Source: Owenia fusiformis
Lineage: Eukaryota > Annelida > Polychaeta > Sabellida > Oweniidae
DNA: 64,000 nucleotides
Assembly (NCBI GenBank): GCA_903813345.2
Contig: CAIIXF020000006.1
Span: forward strand, 32,250,710 to 32,314,709
Direction: 5' to 3'
The notes below the pieces were generated by a model, which did no database searches, had not been told where the DNA came from, and saw only the letters and a program-made list of their open reading frames with translations. Positions 36,383 through 49,436 of the stretch are shown here, piece by piece. Position 1 is the stretch's first letter. Every line of letters starts with the position of its first letter. Position numbers and translations under genes: made by a program.

Positions 36383-37392
36383 CAGGGTGGTCAAACCCTG
36401 CATTTTCCACATATCTTTGTCATTTTAAAAAATTACTCCCTGATATTTCACACATTTGTCAATCATTCAATTTTCTACCACCCTACCATATTTCATGACC
36501 ATCAGACATGTCAGACTGATAGACACAATTTTACAGCACTTTGAACAACATGCTTCAGGTTTGGCCATCATCGCGCTGGAGGCAAACCTGCACAGTTGTC
36601 AATGATTCAAATGAATTCCTCAGCAGGTATGGCCTGAATGATACAGATGATCTCACGTGTCCTGGGGTCATTATTATACACTCTATCTCTGCCATATCCC
36701 CATACAGTAGGTAGGGACATTTTGGACGACATGTGCAGGTTGGTCTTCGGCGCAATAGTGGCCACTGGGATTGTTCTTTAAAGTGCTGTAACACGGTGAC
36801 TAGTGGTGCAACTCGCAAGAAAAATGCTACTCGAGTAGAACGTGTGAAAATGCCACTGTAATCGAGTACCACTCGCAAAAATGAGGGAAAAATTTAAAAA
36901 AATAAAAAACTCACCTAGTCGACTGTTTGAAGACCAAATAGATACAATTTCTTCGTTTCTTCTATATGTTATTGATGTTATATATAGTTTGTATCAATTT
37001 AGTGAGAATAAATGTAGTTATTCATGCCATAATTGTGTTTGTTTGTTTGTTTTTAAATATTTTCGTTTTGTTTTCGGAATCGATACTTTGTTATATTCAG
37101 TGCATCCAAAAATGATCATTCCCGGGGTATGAGATCGTTGTTTGGGAATTCAATGCCTACTCGAGTTTGAAAAAACGTACTTGAGTAACTATCTTGGACA
37201 GGTTCAACGAGTGAGTGGCGAGTACTGGCATTCGAGTTGCACCACTAACGGTGACTATCAATCAGATGGTCATGAAATATGGTAGGCTGGTAGGAAATTG
37301 AGTGATGTATACAAATGCGCAATGTTAATTCTTAAAATAATAAAGATATTAGGTAAAATGGTGTAAGGGTTTCCAGTTTTTTGACCACCCTG
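36383..37392. mobile_element. Tc1/mariner-type element with TA duplication, hAT MITE inside
   Basis: Ends CAGGGTGGTCAAA and its inverse, TA on both sides (36381-36382, 37393-37394). Inverted matching extends inward ('CATGAAATATGGTAGG'). ACAGGGTGGTC ends are typical of mariner-like families. The element is short, with no recognisable transposase. Confidence 0.8.
36801..37247. mobile_element. hAT-type MITE, 447 bp
   Basis: TIR TAGTGGTGCAACTCG, exact on both ends, with the 8-bp duplication ACGGTGAC (36793-36800, 37248-37255). An 8-bp duplication with a TAGNG-type end is the hAT signature. Nested in the mariner-type element. Confidence 0.9.
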
Positions 37393-37399
37393 TAAAGTA

Positions 37400-37895
37400 G
37401 CCTGGCAAGTAATGCCTCTCTATTTTCTCAATAACTTTCTCAATTTTGAATATTTTTTCATGAAATTTTTACAGAAAAAACTTTAAAGAATTCCTAACAT
37501 ACAATTTTTTTTATATGGTAAATGCCTCATTAATTTCATTGTTACAACCTTTTAAAAAATAATGTCATATTCTGTTGATGGGTCATTTTTGTCGCCATTT
37601 TTTTTCTAAAAAGATATGAAAATTCTAAATTACGTTTTGTCCTAATGTGGTCTACAAATTTGATTGCAGTCTTTGATAGGGGATCATTTATCTTTTTTAG
37701 TGTTCTAAATCCACCATACTATTTCAAGACTTCATGATCTCAAGCCTCTATTACTGCTTGTCCCACAAAAGGCATTACTACTCGCCTATTGTCATACTTG
37801 ATGGAGATAAACGATGCTTTCAAATGGCGACAAAAATATTCAAAATTGAGAAAGTTATTGAGAAAATAGAGAGGCATGACTTGTTCTGGCCAGGC
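37400..37895. mobile_element. TIR element with GCCTGGC ends and TA duplication
   Basis: GCCTGGCAAGTAATGCCTCT at the left against AGAGGCATGACTTGTTCTGGCCAGGC at the right, then 'CAATAACTTTCTCAATTTTG' in both. TA at 37398-37399 and 37896-37897. Confidence 0.8.
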
Positions 37896-38344
37896 TACTA
37901 TATATTTTCAAATTAAACTGCTATCATTCAAAATATGATCATTAGATTGACGATGTGTAAAGTTTTCAGAATTTTTTTATGACTGGTGTCACATGTGTTC
38001 ATTTCAGTTCTTCATATTGATACCAATCCTTTGCTTAATTTTGGTACACTTTTGTTATCTGAAACCCTGAAGTGTCTCTGTTTCAAATGTTTAAACAATC
38101 AAGTTTCATTTTGCCTTCAAATTCTAATATCAAAAGTCCCATCAAAAATGAATTGCCTACATGGAAGTTTTGCGAAGTAAGCATTCGCTAAAGTGAACTT
38201 ACAACTCATTATCCTTTGTTTCCGAAACTGTTTTCAATACTTATTATTTTTCAGGTGACTGTGCATTGTGAATCAATTTTTTTTCAATTACTGTTGTACA
38301 TGGATTCTCTCCTAATTTTATTTCCTTATAAATATCCAGACTTT

Positions 38345-38450
38345 AATCAACAGCAGTTTATGGTATAAGAGCTGTGAAAAATATTGTATATGGTATAAAA
38401 GGGATGAAAAAATATGGTATATGGTATAAGAGAGCTGAAAAATATTGTAT
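38345..38450. repeat. Short tandem repeat, unit about 36 bp, three copies
   Basis: Copies of 'ATGGTATAAGAGMTGAAAAATATTGTAT'. Confidence 0.75.
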
Positions 38451-38553
38451 ATAGATTTCCAAGATCCCCTATACCTTTCCATCTCATTTCCAAGATCCCC
38501 TTTCCAAGATCCCTTTATCGCGTATTGGAGTATTGGGAATCATCATCCACAAT

Positions 38554-39500
38554 GGTCCTTTTTGGCTCACACAGTGAGTCTATGGGATCGACCAGGCGTC
38601 CGTCCGTCCGTTGGTCCATCCGTCAACATTGGCGGCACAAATTAAAACTGCTATTCGGATTGAGTCATATCTACATTCATTTTATGCATATCCATAATGC
38701 CTATTTGACCTATCATCGCCATTTCCCAAGTTCGCCCGGTTTCCGAGCAATCGCGGATTTTGACGTCAAATTTTCTGTAAATACTAGACACTTTGTTGAA
38801 GTAGAACTTTCAAATAACTTTAAGTAGTTGCTGTATATGTAGCTTATGTCCTCTGAAGATTTCAAAGCTCTGGGAATTACAGTTTTTGGTGTTTACTCTA
38901 TAAAATTTGACAAAAAGTAGGACTTGGTCATTTTCAGGAAACTTTCTCATGTATAAAGTCAATGGGGGGTTTTGTGATTGACAAGTTTCTCAAAGTTTGC
39001 CTTATACTTGATCATTTCTTGCAATGAGTTACATCATTGCTAGATTTAAGCATTCCCTACATATTGCTTAATATATGTCAGCATCAAATTTTTACTGTTT
39101 TTGAGATATTTGACGTCAAAAAACAGTAAAAATAAGTTATTTTTCAACTTGCTTCAATTTGACCAAATTTTTTTTGAAAATCATTATAAGTTGCCAGGAG
39201 TTCAAATCTGACATTATATTTAGGATTTGACCTTCAGTGACCTTCGAAAGGTCAAAAAAGTTGATTTTTCAAATTGATTTTTGGATGTAAATTTTGGTCA
39301 GCTTAATCACAAAAGACCTTTCTGAGCTCTGAATAAGTAAAATTTTCAAGGTCAAAGGTCATCAAACTAGGTCACACAACTTTGCTATCTAAGTTTCTCA
39401 AAGGTCGAGACTACAAATCCAAATCAATATTTTTGTTTGAAAGTCAGGATATACGTTCCTCTGAAGGTTCCAAACTGTGTGAGCACAGGACCGTGGGTCC
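38554..39500 (+). mobile_element. Repeat family J: end hairpin, GTCC run, GGTCAAAGGTCA-type core
   Basis: It begins GGTCCTTTTTGGCTCACACAG (GGCTCAC...GTGAGTC hairpin), followed by GTCCGTCCGTTGGTCC, and ends with CTCACACAGT inverse and GGACCGTGGGTCC. The interior has a unit related to the minisatellite at 61.5 kb ('TTCAAATCTGACATTATAT', 'GACCTTCAGTGACCTTC'). Confidence 0.65.
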
Positions 39501-41172
39501 TTCATTCCATTTAGCTTTGGATGAAATCTTGTTTTTAATGAGATTTTAGGAGATCTGCATTTTTAACCATAAAAGACTAAAATTTTCTTCTATTTGATGG
39601 CATGTTCAAATTCCCTGTGTAATTTTTTATCAATACAACTTTGATTTGCACTGTTATTTACCTTTATTCAAATTCTAATGATTTTCTAGTTGTCTAAAAA
39701 AGGTCGGGCTAAATCCGCATTGACACAATGCTGAAAAACCTTTAAAAGTTTATTTGCTCTTACAAGGATCACAATTTTAATGTGAAATCACAATCCACAT
39801 GTCAATACGATCATAAAGTTACATTCCTATGGTGTTTTAAGTTTATCCAAATGGAATTATTTCTTATATGAAGAAATTAAGTGACTCTGGCAATATATTT
39901 ACATGTATTCTAGCCCTACCATAGCGCTACCAATACCCATGATGCCATCTATTTTCCATTTATATGGATAAAGGTAAATTGAGCAAACAATTACACTTTC
40001 GTGTGTTTTGTTAATATTACGATCCATAAGGCTAAAATCAGCGTTACTCTTGCTGTGATTAAACAAAATGAAGCACAGAATTCAATTTAGCAAATCCCAT
40101 ATATATTTAAACCTAATATTTAGCGTAGATTTTCCCTATCGAATGAGCCTTTGAATGGCGCTATTTAAAAAATAAAAGATAAACATACTATGAGTACATT
40201 AGAACATCTAAGTTAGCTTTAAAAATTGAACCTTTCAAAGACTGTATCACTACCCACATTCGAAGGTATGTGGGTATGAGGTACGAGGTTTTTCAAACAA
40301 AGCCTATATTTGATAAGATATTATACAGTGTGGAAGCTAGACCCTAATGATGTGCAGTAATTTTGCATAGCAATTGACTTTAATCACTACAATGACATCA
40401 TGAAATCCTGTATTTTGATTGGTCAGATTGTCCCACACATGATTTGCAAATCATCCAGTGTTGGAAATTCAACCAATGGATGGCAGTGATAATAGACAAA
40501 CATCACAATTCTAGGTAGCAATAGCATTTGGAAAATTAAAAAATAAAATAAATTTGGAAACCCGAATTTCTAAATTACCATGTTCAAGTGCTACAACACA
40601 TTGGCAGGAAGCATATTTAAATAACACATTAAAACACGAGTACTTGTATCCGAGTAGTGTATTTTAAAAATCTGTACAGACACCATCATGCAGAATTTTA
40701 GAGCTGTCCAGACACCATCATTTTTCAAAACAAAAAATAGAGTTATCTAAAAAATATGCATCATCTGCTTGTAAATTTAGGTTCATTTGAAAGATTGAGA
40801 TAGGATGCACAAGTTGGGCGAGATTTAATGCTTTTAACAAAGTATAAATATGAAAAATATTCATTTTTCTGGCTTAAACGAGAAAATCTCACACCCTGTT
40901 CAAACGCCATCAATTGTGAAGGTCATGTGATGACTATCCCTACCATGGTACTTTCTTGGCATAAATATGGTGGTTCTTATAACAATATGTTTTGTTTCAA
41001 GTGAAGTACACATGATGATAAAAATTGAAATAAACAATTCGAAAAATTATAAATAGAGACCCGATGTCAAAATCTTTTTCAAAATGTTTAATCTATTACT
41101 CAAAAGAGGATCTTCTTTTTTTCTGATTTTTATTGCATGAAAAGATCATTCAGCAAGGGGTCTAAAATGGTA
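39501..41172. other. Intron sequence with no recognised feature
   Basis: AT-rich single-copy-looking DNA in intron 4; only a short echo of 'CAGACACCATCAT' (40678-40725). No exon with a credible frame plus splice sites was found. Confidence 0.5.
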
Positions 41173-41808
41173 AAGATTAAAAGGTGGATTGGATCGAGTG
41201 GATTGGATTCATGTAAAAGGTGGATTGGATTGGCTATCTTCAAAATATGGATTTTCCTTTAAAAAATTCTATTGATCTCCCTTTAGGAAGATTGGTGCTC
41301 TCATCACTTGCACAATGTCAAATAATAGATGTAATATTATTTTGCTTGGGTGGGCTAGAAGGATGACCTGGTACCCGCTTTCTGATACACAATCTTATTC
41401 ATTCCAAGTGTAATTTGAGACATTTCATAAATCATAAGGCAGTCTGGTTTGAAGATCCATATCATCTGTTTTCAATCCAAACAGAACATACCAGAAATGT
41501 TTTGTGAACATTCACACATTAATTTGAATGACATGTTTTCTTTTTCTAAAGATATATGTCTTACAAAAGTTGATTTACAAGGGAAAGCGGTTAAATACTT
41601 AAGAGTGTCCATGAACTAATTGGAGTATGTATTTTTCCATTGCTTTGTTCTGATTTCTCAAAAGGGACCTGTAATACTCTAGAGGGAAATTGTCTAGAAG
41701 GAGATCAACAGAATTTTTTTATAAGAAATTCCACATTTTGATGATTCCCAATCCAATCCACCTTTTACATGAATCCAATCCACTCGATCCAATCCACCTT
41801 TTAATCTC
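41173..41808. mobile_element. TIR element with GGTGGATTGGAT ends and TA duplication
   Basis: About 60 bp of inverted ends containing 'GGTGGATTGGATCGAGTGGA' and a second GGTGGATTGGATTGG. TA at 41171-41172 and 41809-41810. Further inverted matching occurs inside ('TATGGATTTTCC'). Confidence 0.8.
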
Positions 41809-41929
41809 TACCTCTAAAATAGAATGTTATTGAAAGTCTAAACAATGGATAGCACGAGTTTTCCCTATGGGAAAATAACATGGGATATGTGGTTTTTAAC
41901 TTTAACACATTTCAATACCCATCCCCTTT

Positions 41930-42550
<621 letters not shown>

Positions 42551-42827
42551 GTGCCAAAGTGGGGTCCTAAATTATAATTTTTCAGAGAGTTGGATTGATA
42601 TTGTTCTATCATGTGGACTTCACTCGAAAGAAAGCCACTGTATTTAGGCCCAGAAAGTACTTATGGGAAAAGATATAACTGTCTAAAATCACTTGCCATA
42701 CTGCACATGGACTTTTAACATGTGACTTGTAACATGTTTTCTAGATTTTTCTAGTTTTGAATCTTTCTAATACATTGTCAGGTCATGTCATTTAGTTGTA
42801 ACCTTGTTTCTTATATTGTATATTTAG

Positions 42828-43055
42828 GCTATTTGTCGACCAAGAAGCATCAGTCCATCACTGAATGACGAACAAAATATCCATAGAAACCGTAGGCAGC
42901 GTGTTGCATTTACAGGGCAAGAGCTGGACAATTTACAGCATGGTGTAAAACAGCTAGGCAAGTTCTGGCATCAGATTCTTAACACATACCACTTCCATCC
43001 ATCACGGACTGCTGTTGATATCATGGAGAAATATAAACGCTTGATGCTGCAGAAG
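42828..43055 (+). CDS. TERB1: TERB1-like gene, exon 4: telobox-type Myb domain
   Basis: Acceptor TATTTAG, donor CAGAAG|GTTTG, 76 codons, phase 0 on both sides. Residues 21-72 form a Myb/homeodomain-like fold: basic entry 'NRRQRVAFTGQELDNLQHGV', helix 2 around 'LGKFWHQILNTYHF' and the recognition helix 'RTAVDIMEKYKRL', which matches the telobox pattern VDLKDKWRNL. The first and third hallmark Trp are Phe and Tyr; the middle Trp is kept. Such a single Myb at the very C-terminus is shared by TRF1, TRF2 and TERB1. The preceding Cys/His cluster and the absence of a TRFH domain in what is visible favour TERB1, which tethers meiotic telomeres to the SUN/KASH machinery. A TRF-like protein is the alternative. 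Confidence 0.85.
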
Positions 43056-44302
43056 GTTTGTTTACTTTGTTTGTGAGAGGTTGTTTAGACACAGGTAGTT
43101 CTCAAACAGCACTCTCAGCATGCAAGTTCCGCTTTTATTCGTAGGTTTCTCCGCACAGAATTAGCGATGTTAAAGTCCCATGAAACAAGGACCAAGTGAT
43201 TAAAGAGTTGAAGTGACGATTATGTCCACCATTTGTGACAACGGTATCTGATTTTACCGTTGTCAGGGGATTCCTTTGTGTACCCGTTTTCATCAAAATC
43301 TGGTTGTAATTACTTCCCCTGTATACAGGGTGGTTCAAAAAAATTGGAACATTTGTTTATTGAACACAAAATCTTTATTTTTTCTCTAAAATGCACCAAA
43401 ACTTCACTGAGAAGAGTTCAGTCACTGTTCTATCTGATGTAAAGTTCATAGTTGCATACAACAAAGTTAATGCATTAAACTAGTCAATGTCTGATATGAC
43501 CAATTTTCTTCTGAATTACACTGTACAAGTTGAAGCCTGGGGCTCAGATTTTGTAAATATTCAATTAGTTTGCTGTTCGTTTGTTTTGTCGAAGCAATCT
43601 TGACTAAAAAATTCAGTTTGATCAACCTTCCTATTTGTTTGCCTTGGAAGATCAAATCTAGTAACATATTCAACATTTTTTACCTAAATTGATTGGTATC
43701 AAGCATATTTTGATGGCTATTGTTGGTTTTATTACTGATTGAATATTCTCCAGAAAGAGGTCAATTCAGTCTGATTTGACTGGTAAATGAAGCCCCCTCC
43801 CTTTATTGTTCTGATATGAATAATATTCATTGGATATATGCTATCACAACGAGAAACACTATATAATAAACATCAATACGACGAGATAATAGGTTTATTA
43901 TCCAAATTGAATAATAACTAACAAGATCAGGTACTGTTGAATAACATTCTGCCCGGGATTTGTTATTAATCATATAGAAATGTCTTATCCGAACAGCTTA
44001 CATGTACGTATTATCCGTTGCGGCCATTAACAATTTTACATATCTAATTAGCTAAGTAAATAAACATGCGTCAACACAGTCGCAGTTGACTATGAAAAGT
44101 TCAATCATCAATCTTATTTTTATTTTCTTGATTTAAAGATTTATTATGTTTAAAAAAGAAAATGTTTGATTTTTAAGTTCAACCTTTAATACTTATTATC
44201 AAGAACGCGCATGCAAATTCGCCAACCATGTACATTGTTTGCAGTCTGCGCAATTTAATGTAAATCATTGTATATTTTTCGATATACTGTAATACTATTC
44301 AT
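43056..44302. other. Intron 5 start, no strong feature
   Basis: A lone ACAGGGTGGTTCAAAAAAATTGGAAC at 43326 looks like one mariner-type end, but I found no partner. A short hairpin (CAACGGTAT/TACCGTTG) lies at 43237-43265. Otherwise plain AT-rich DNA. Confidence 0.5.
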
Positions 44303-45450
44303 TATTATCCCATCGAACGAAGTTCGGAGGGATATAGGGAATGCCTCTGTCCGTCTGTCCGTCCGTACGTCCGTCCGTCCGGGCAATAACTCAAATACCG
44401 TTGGCTCGATTTTGTTCATATTTTGTACACATATATGGGGGTAGAAGTTCTGCTCGTAAGCCGATTTTCAAAATGGCCGCTGATTTCAAAAGGCGGCCAT
44501 TTTAGTGCCGATTTTACAGTAATTTAGGTGCAATATGTAAAACTGTAATAGTAATATGTTTTAAATGTAAAAAAATTATAAAGGACATTAATAATGCTAC
44601 AAATGTAGATATTAAAGAAGCACATGGCAGCCATCTTGAAAAATGGCGGCCTTTAATCGTCATTTTACGATTTTTGCTGTAACTCAAAAAATAGTGGAGC
44701 GATTTTGTTCATATTTGGTATGTGAATACTATAAGCATTGCACACTGTCTAAAGACACTTTTGGTTGAAGGCGGCCATTTTGAAAAATGGCCGCCATTTT
44801 AAAGTATTTTACTATAACTCGAAAAGTAGTGGAGCGATTTTGTTCATATTTGGTATGTGAATACTATAAGCATGGCACACTGTCCTATGACACTTTTGGT
44901 AGAAGGCGGCCATTTTGAAAAAAAATTTGAAAAATGGCCGCCATTTTAACGTATTTTACTATAACTCGAAAAGTAGTGGAGCGATTTTGTTCATATTTGG
45001 TATGTGAATACTAAAAACATGGCACACTGTCTATTTCTAATGACACTTTTGGTAGAAGGTGGCCATTTTGAAAAATGGCCGCCATTTTAACATATTTTAC
45101 TATAACCCGAAAAGTAGTTGAGAGATTTTGTTCATATTTGATATGTGAATACTTTAAGCATGGCACATTGTCTAATAAAACTTTTGGGAGTATTCGGCAA
45201 TTTTGAAAAATGGCCACCATTTTTATGTGTGTTATTTTACAAGTACGTGTGCGATTTTTCAAAAATTTTAGAGGTGGCTACTTAAAAGCATATTATTTCT
45301 TCTGATGACAACTTGGCTAGTGAGCAACCATTTTGAAAATGGTGGCCTTTCTGGCGTGTTGTTTTATGATATTTGCTATTCGTTTGTAAAAATGCCAGCC
45401 ATTTCTGTTCGATGGGATTCGCTACGCTTTGGCGTTGCCGTTGTTCTGGT
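44303..45450 (+). mobile_element. Repeat family H, complete copy with tandem core
   Basis: Start TTATTATCCCATCGAACGAA with hairpin CGAACGAAGTTCG at 44314-44326, a GTCCGTCC run at 44347-44382, then a core of about four units of 140-150 bp ('TAGTGGAGCGATTTTGTTCA', 'GGCGGCCATTTTGAAAAATG'), and end GTTCGATGGGATTCGCTACG...GTTGTTCTGG. End hairpin, tetranucleotide run and tandem core resemble Helentron-associated (HINE/CvA-like) elements of bivalves. Confidence 0.75.
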
Positions 45451-46251
45451 TTGTAAAATTGAACGGAATATAATCTAAAATTAATCAGCTTTAAATACAT
45501 TATATGTCATAAAAGTTGCCTTAAAACAATACAATTCGTGCGTTTGTAAATGCTCTAAAGCCCCGCTAGTATATGAACGAATCCTAAATAGAAATGAGTA
45601 AAATTCGTTCCCATTAGTGTATACACGTTCTACACCGAGACTTCTCCTTTAAATCAAATCAGTCCACTAGTATGAGTTAAGAATGGACAGAGGGACGGAT
45701 GGCTTCATTCAATGGGATAATTAAGATATTTCAAAACCAGTGTCATTCTTCTATGCATACATCACTCCAATCATAACATAAAACAAGCTGTTTATTTTAA
45801 AACTATTCTTTACGAATCTATGATAAGTGTATAATGTTCAATCATACAAATCGCAGTCAGTGATTGTTCTCCACACTCACCCCTCCCCCTTCCTGACATG
45901 AACTATTTTGTAAAACCATTGACAGTGTGGAAAGGATTCTTACACTCGAGTGTCAAGGGGGGGGGGCAGTTACAGAAATATACAAGGCGATGGTTCAAAT
46001 TGGACAATTTTCAAAACTGCTCAACATGGTGAAAACTTCACGTTTTTAAAGAATGCTTGCCCGGCGAGTGGTTTGCTCTGGATTGCGAGAAAACAAAAAC
46101 TTTGAGTTAGGATTTTTCCTAATACTATCTATACTAAACAACTTTTTAAACCGTCTCTGACTACATATCATGCCAATTAATACCATTATTGTGTTGACAG
46201 GATTAAATATGATATCTATGGAATTATAATTTAATGAACTCAATTGTCTTC

Positions 46252-46350
46252 GCCGGGTTGGCCTAGTGGTTAAGGCATTGGTCTGAAAAGCAGGAAGTCT
46301 GGCTTCATGCTGAAAAGTAGAGGTCTTGGGTTCAAACCCAGGTAACAGCA
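46252..46350 (+). ncRNA. tRNA-like SINE head
   Basis: 'GGCCTAGTGGTTAAGGCATT' (A box) and 'TTGGGTTCAAACCCAGG' (perfect T arm, B box) with a long middle arm, like a class II (Ser/Leu-type) tRNA. The anticodon stem is not well paired and no CCA-type 3' trailer follows; the tail (to about 46437) continues as unrelated sequence, so a SINE is likelier than a functional tRNA. Confidence 0.6.
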
Positions 46351-46438
46351 CTTCTTGTGATTTGTCTTTGACCTATGACTGCTGACCTATACCGGCGATT
46401 ACTAGAGTGCTGCTGACTCGATAAAAGGCTGGCGCTGG

Positions 46439-47086
46439 CTAACTAATGTTAATTTCAAGTTTCCAGTCATCACAGAAGGATTCAAGAGTGTTTAGTTTTA
46501 GCTGCATTCCTTCTTTACTAGTATCAAATATGACTAAATCGTCTGCAAATAGCAAACTGCTAACATGTTGAGTTTCAAGGAACGGAGATTTCCCAACATT
46601 ATCAAACTTTTTTATAATATCATTTATATATATGTTAAATAATAATGGACTGAGCGAGTCTCCTTGTTTTACACCCCTAGCACATGAAAATGATTCCGTA
46701 TAAGTTGAGTGATTAAGTTTTACACACGCCGTGACATTTTCATACATGGTTTTAATGATTTTGTAGAACTAGAAGTGCCCTTTAATTCCTGACTTTTGTA
46801 ACTTATACATAAGGCCTGTGTGCCATATCGAATCAAATGCCTTCTTTAGATCCACAAAGCAGGCATAAAAATTACTTTTATTTTGATGAACATGTTTGTC
46901 AATAAGAGACCGAATTATAAATATATGGTCGGTCGTTCTTGCTTTCTTCATAAAACCTGCCTGGTTTTGTGAAATGATATTATTTGATTTGACAAATGCA
47001 TAAAGGCGATTATATAGCACATTGGAGAAAATTTTCGATAAGCATTCCGAAATAAATATGCCACGATAGTTACCTGGTACTCTCAA
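46439..47086 (-). pseudogene. LINE reverse transcriptase fragment
   Basis: One frame of 216 codons broken by a single TAG at 46769-46771. It shows 'PGNYRGIFISECLSKIFSNV', 'CFVDLKKAFDSI' (catalytic Asp), 'GVKQGDSLSPLLFNIYINDI' and 'SSLLFADDLVIF' (active-site ADD). Both ends are abrupt: the tRNA-like SINE region on one side and the tandem family at 47087 on the other. Non-LTR type; clade not assigned. Lies antisense in intron 5. Confidence 0.88.
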
Positions 47087-48490
47087 AAGTGAGTCAAAAT
47101 ACTTTCTGACGGCAAAAGGCTAACGCTATTAGCACACTCTTTGCTATATGTATACACAATTTCGAAGAATATAATTGAAGTGTAGTGTCAGAATCGCAAA
47201 AATAAGGAAAAACTTTGAATTTGACCTAGATTTTGACCTAGGCATTTTGTTGTCCAAACTTTCAAGATTAAAAGGTTTTGAGGTCCCCTTCTTTTATGGG
47301 CTTCCATTATGTTTAGCTGTACTTAGTCTATATCTCGTATTTTACACTTAAAACTCATACGTTAAATTTGGAAACTTTTTATTTTGACCTACGTTTCGGA
47401 CATGCCATAACTTCCAAACCGGAAGTCGGATCGAAATTTGGTTTGCAGATTCGGATTCCTGACAGAATTCTACCTTTAATTCATAACTCATATGTTAAAT
47501 TTGGAAAAAAATTATTTTGACCTACTTTTCGGACACCATATCTAAAAAGTGGGTCAAAATACTTTCTGACGGCAAAAGGCTAACACTATTAGCACACTCT
47601 TGGCTTCTTATGTACACAATTTCGAAGAATATAATTAAAGTGTAGTGTCAGAATCGGAAAAATAAGGATAAACTATGAATTTGACCTCGATTTTGACCTA
47701 GGGATTTTGGTGTCCAAATTCTGAAGTTAGGTAGCCTTGGAGGTCCCCTTCTTTCATAGGCTTTCATTATTTTAAGCTGTACTTAGTCTATATCTCGTAT
47801 TAAACACTTCAAAAAAATCTTTTTTTTCCCATTGACATAACATGGGGCACCAAATTTAGCGATTTTTGAGCTTTCAAAATGTAATAAGTTCCGGACCGGA
47901 AGTCGGATCGAAATTTGGTTTGCAGATTCTGATTCCTGAGAAAATTCTATACTTAATTCATAACTCAAATGTTAAATTTGGAAAAAAAATTATTTTGACC
48001 TACTTTTCGGACACCATATCTCAAAAGTGGGTCAAAATACTTTCTGACGGCAAAAGGCTAACACTATTAGCACACTCTTGGCTACATGCATACAAAATTT
48101 CGAAGAATATAATTAATCTATAGTGTGAGAATAGCAAAAATACGGAAAAACTTTGAATTTGACCTAGATTTTGACCTAGGCATTTTGGTGTCCAAATTTT
48201 GAAGCTAGATGGCTTTTGAGGTCCCATTCTTTTAAAAGCTTTCATTATATTTAGCTGAACTCAATCTATATTTCGTATTTTTCACTTCAAAAAAATCTTT
48301 TTTCCCATTGACTTAACATGGGCACCAAATTTAGCGCCATAACTTCCAAACCGGAAGTCTGATTCGAATTTGGTTTCCAGATTCGGAATCCTGAGAAAAT
48401 TTCCTATAAGACTAATATCCTGGACATTTGATTCGGAGAACTTTTTTTTGGACCTCGTTTTCGGACACTGATATCTCGAAATCGGTTTGA
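47087..48490. repeat. Three tandem units of about 460-475 bp
   Basis: Unit starts near 47087, 47541 and 48018 at 'CTCAAAAGTGGGTCAAAATA'-like sequence, with 'TTCTGACGGCAAAAGGCTAA', 'AATTTGACCTAGATTTTGAC' and 'CCAAACCGGAAGTC' in each. The last unit ends in a variant tail. A fragment occurs at 25570-25690. Confidence 0.88.
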
Positions 48491-48830
48491 GATCGTTACA
48501 TGTTTAAAAACAGAGATGTGATGTTCTAGTATCTGCTCTGCCTACCTTAAGGTTAATTATATATGCACGAATGCGCATACTGTTAAAAGGCGCACGAGGC
48601 CATTACTTCCGGTTAATAAAGTCATGTAAATTGTATCTGGATCTTTTAGTTATTATTTATGAGTATTGGAGCTGTACATTAAAATCATATATAGACTATA
48701 TGGGGAAGGAGGAGTTCATATTTGAAAAGTAACATGCGACTCTATGAGGATTGGATCAAAATGACCAAAAGTACACAATAACCTTAATACTTGTATTTAA
48801 TGCCTGAGTGAGTTTATATTTATATTTTAG

Positions 48831-48887
48831 AAGCAAGAAAGAAATTGGCAGAAATCTAAACAAAAGAATTTTGGTCTCAATGTGTGA
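48831..48887 (+). CDS. TERB1: TERB1-like gene, last exon
   Basis: Acceptor TATATTTTAG is followed in phase 0 by 18 codons, 'KQERNWQKSKQKNFGLNV', and TGA at 48885-48887. The basic tail directly extends the Myb recognition helix, as expected for a C-terminal Myb. Identified by acceptor, phase and position, with no alternative acceptor checked by transcript. No AATAAA lies in the next 250 bases; the UTR end is not defined. Confidence 0.7.
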   Translation, partial: KQERNWQKSKQKNFGLNV

Positions 48888-49436
48888 GGAAAGGTGTGTA
48901 CAACAAAGGAGTATGCCTAAAGACTATAGATGATAATAACTGGAACCGATTCTCCAAAACTTAGAAACCTGTTGATCAGAGGATTCGGAGCAAATGTGGT
49001 GCAAGAGAATATACATGTAGCATTTCTTGGTCGGCAAAATATACTTCTTCAATAGAAAACAATTAAAAACTTTTATCAATAATCAAGGAGAACTGACATC
49101 TCAGAAGACAGTTAGCATATATACAGGGTGTGCCAAAAAAATGTGCAACTTTTTTAGAATGCTAGAAAAGTATAACAACATTATGGTATTGACATAAAAA
49201 AATAAAATTGCAGAAACTTAAGGATAGGCATATTTTACCACTCAAATACTTAAGCTAATACTGACTTCAAATTTTTTTGTCAGATGTTTCAATATTAATT
49301 CTAAATTGTTCATATGTCCAAGATTAACCATTTTTCCTAGAAAATTTTCTATGATTTTATGTGACCAACACATGCATAATATGTTAACTAAATCTGCTAC
49401 AATCTTTGATACTGTTTAACCAATGTTCAGTACAGG

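Noticed and set aside
36555-36878. 107-residue minus frame as mariner transposase
   Set aside because: No DDD/E block, and the frame crosses into the nested hAT MITE.
42828-43055. Calling the gene TRF1 or TRF2
   Set aside because: Those share a C-terminal telobox Myb, but no TRFH domain is seen and the adjoining Cys/His cluster fits TERB1 better; kept as the alternative.
46252-46350. Functional tRNA gene
   Set aside because: Good A and B boxes but a poor anticodon stem and extended tail; SINE is more likely.
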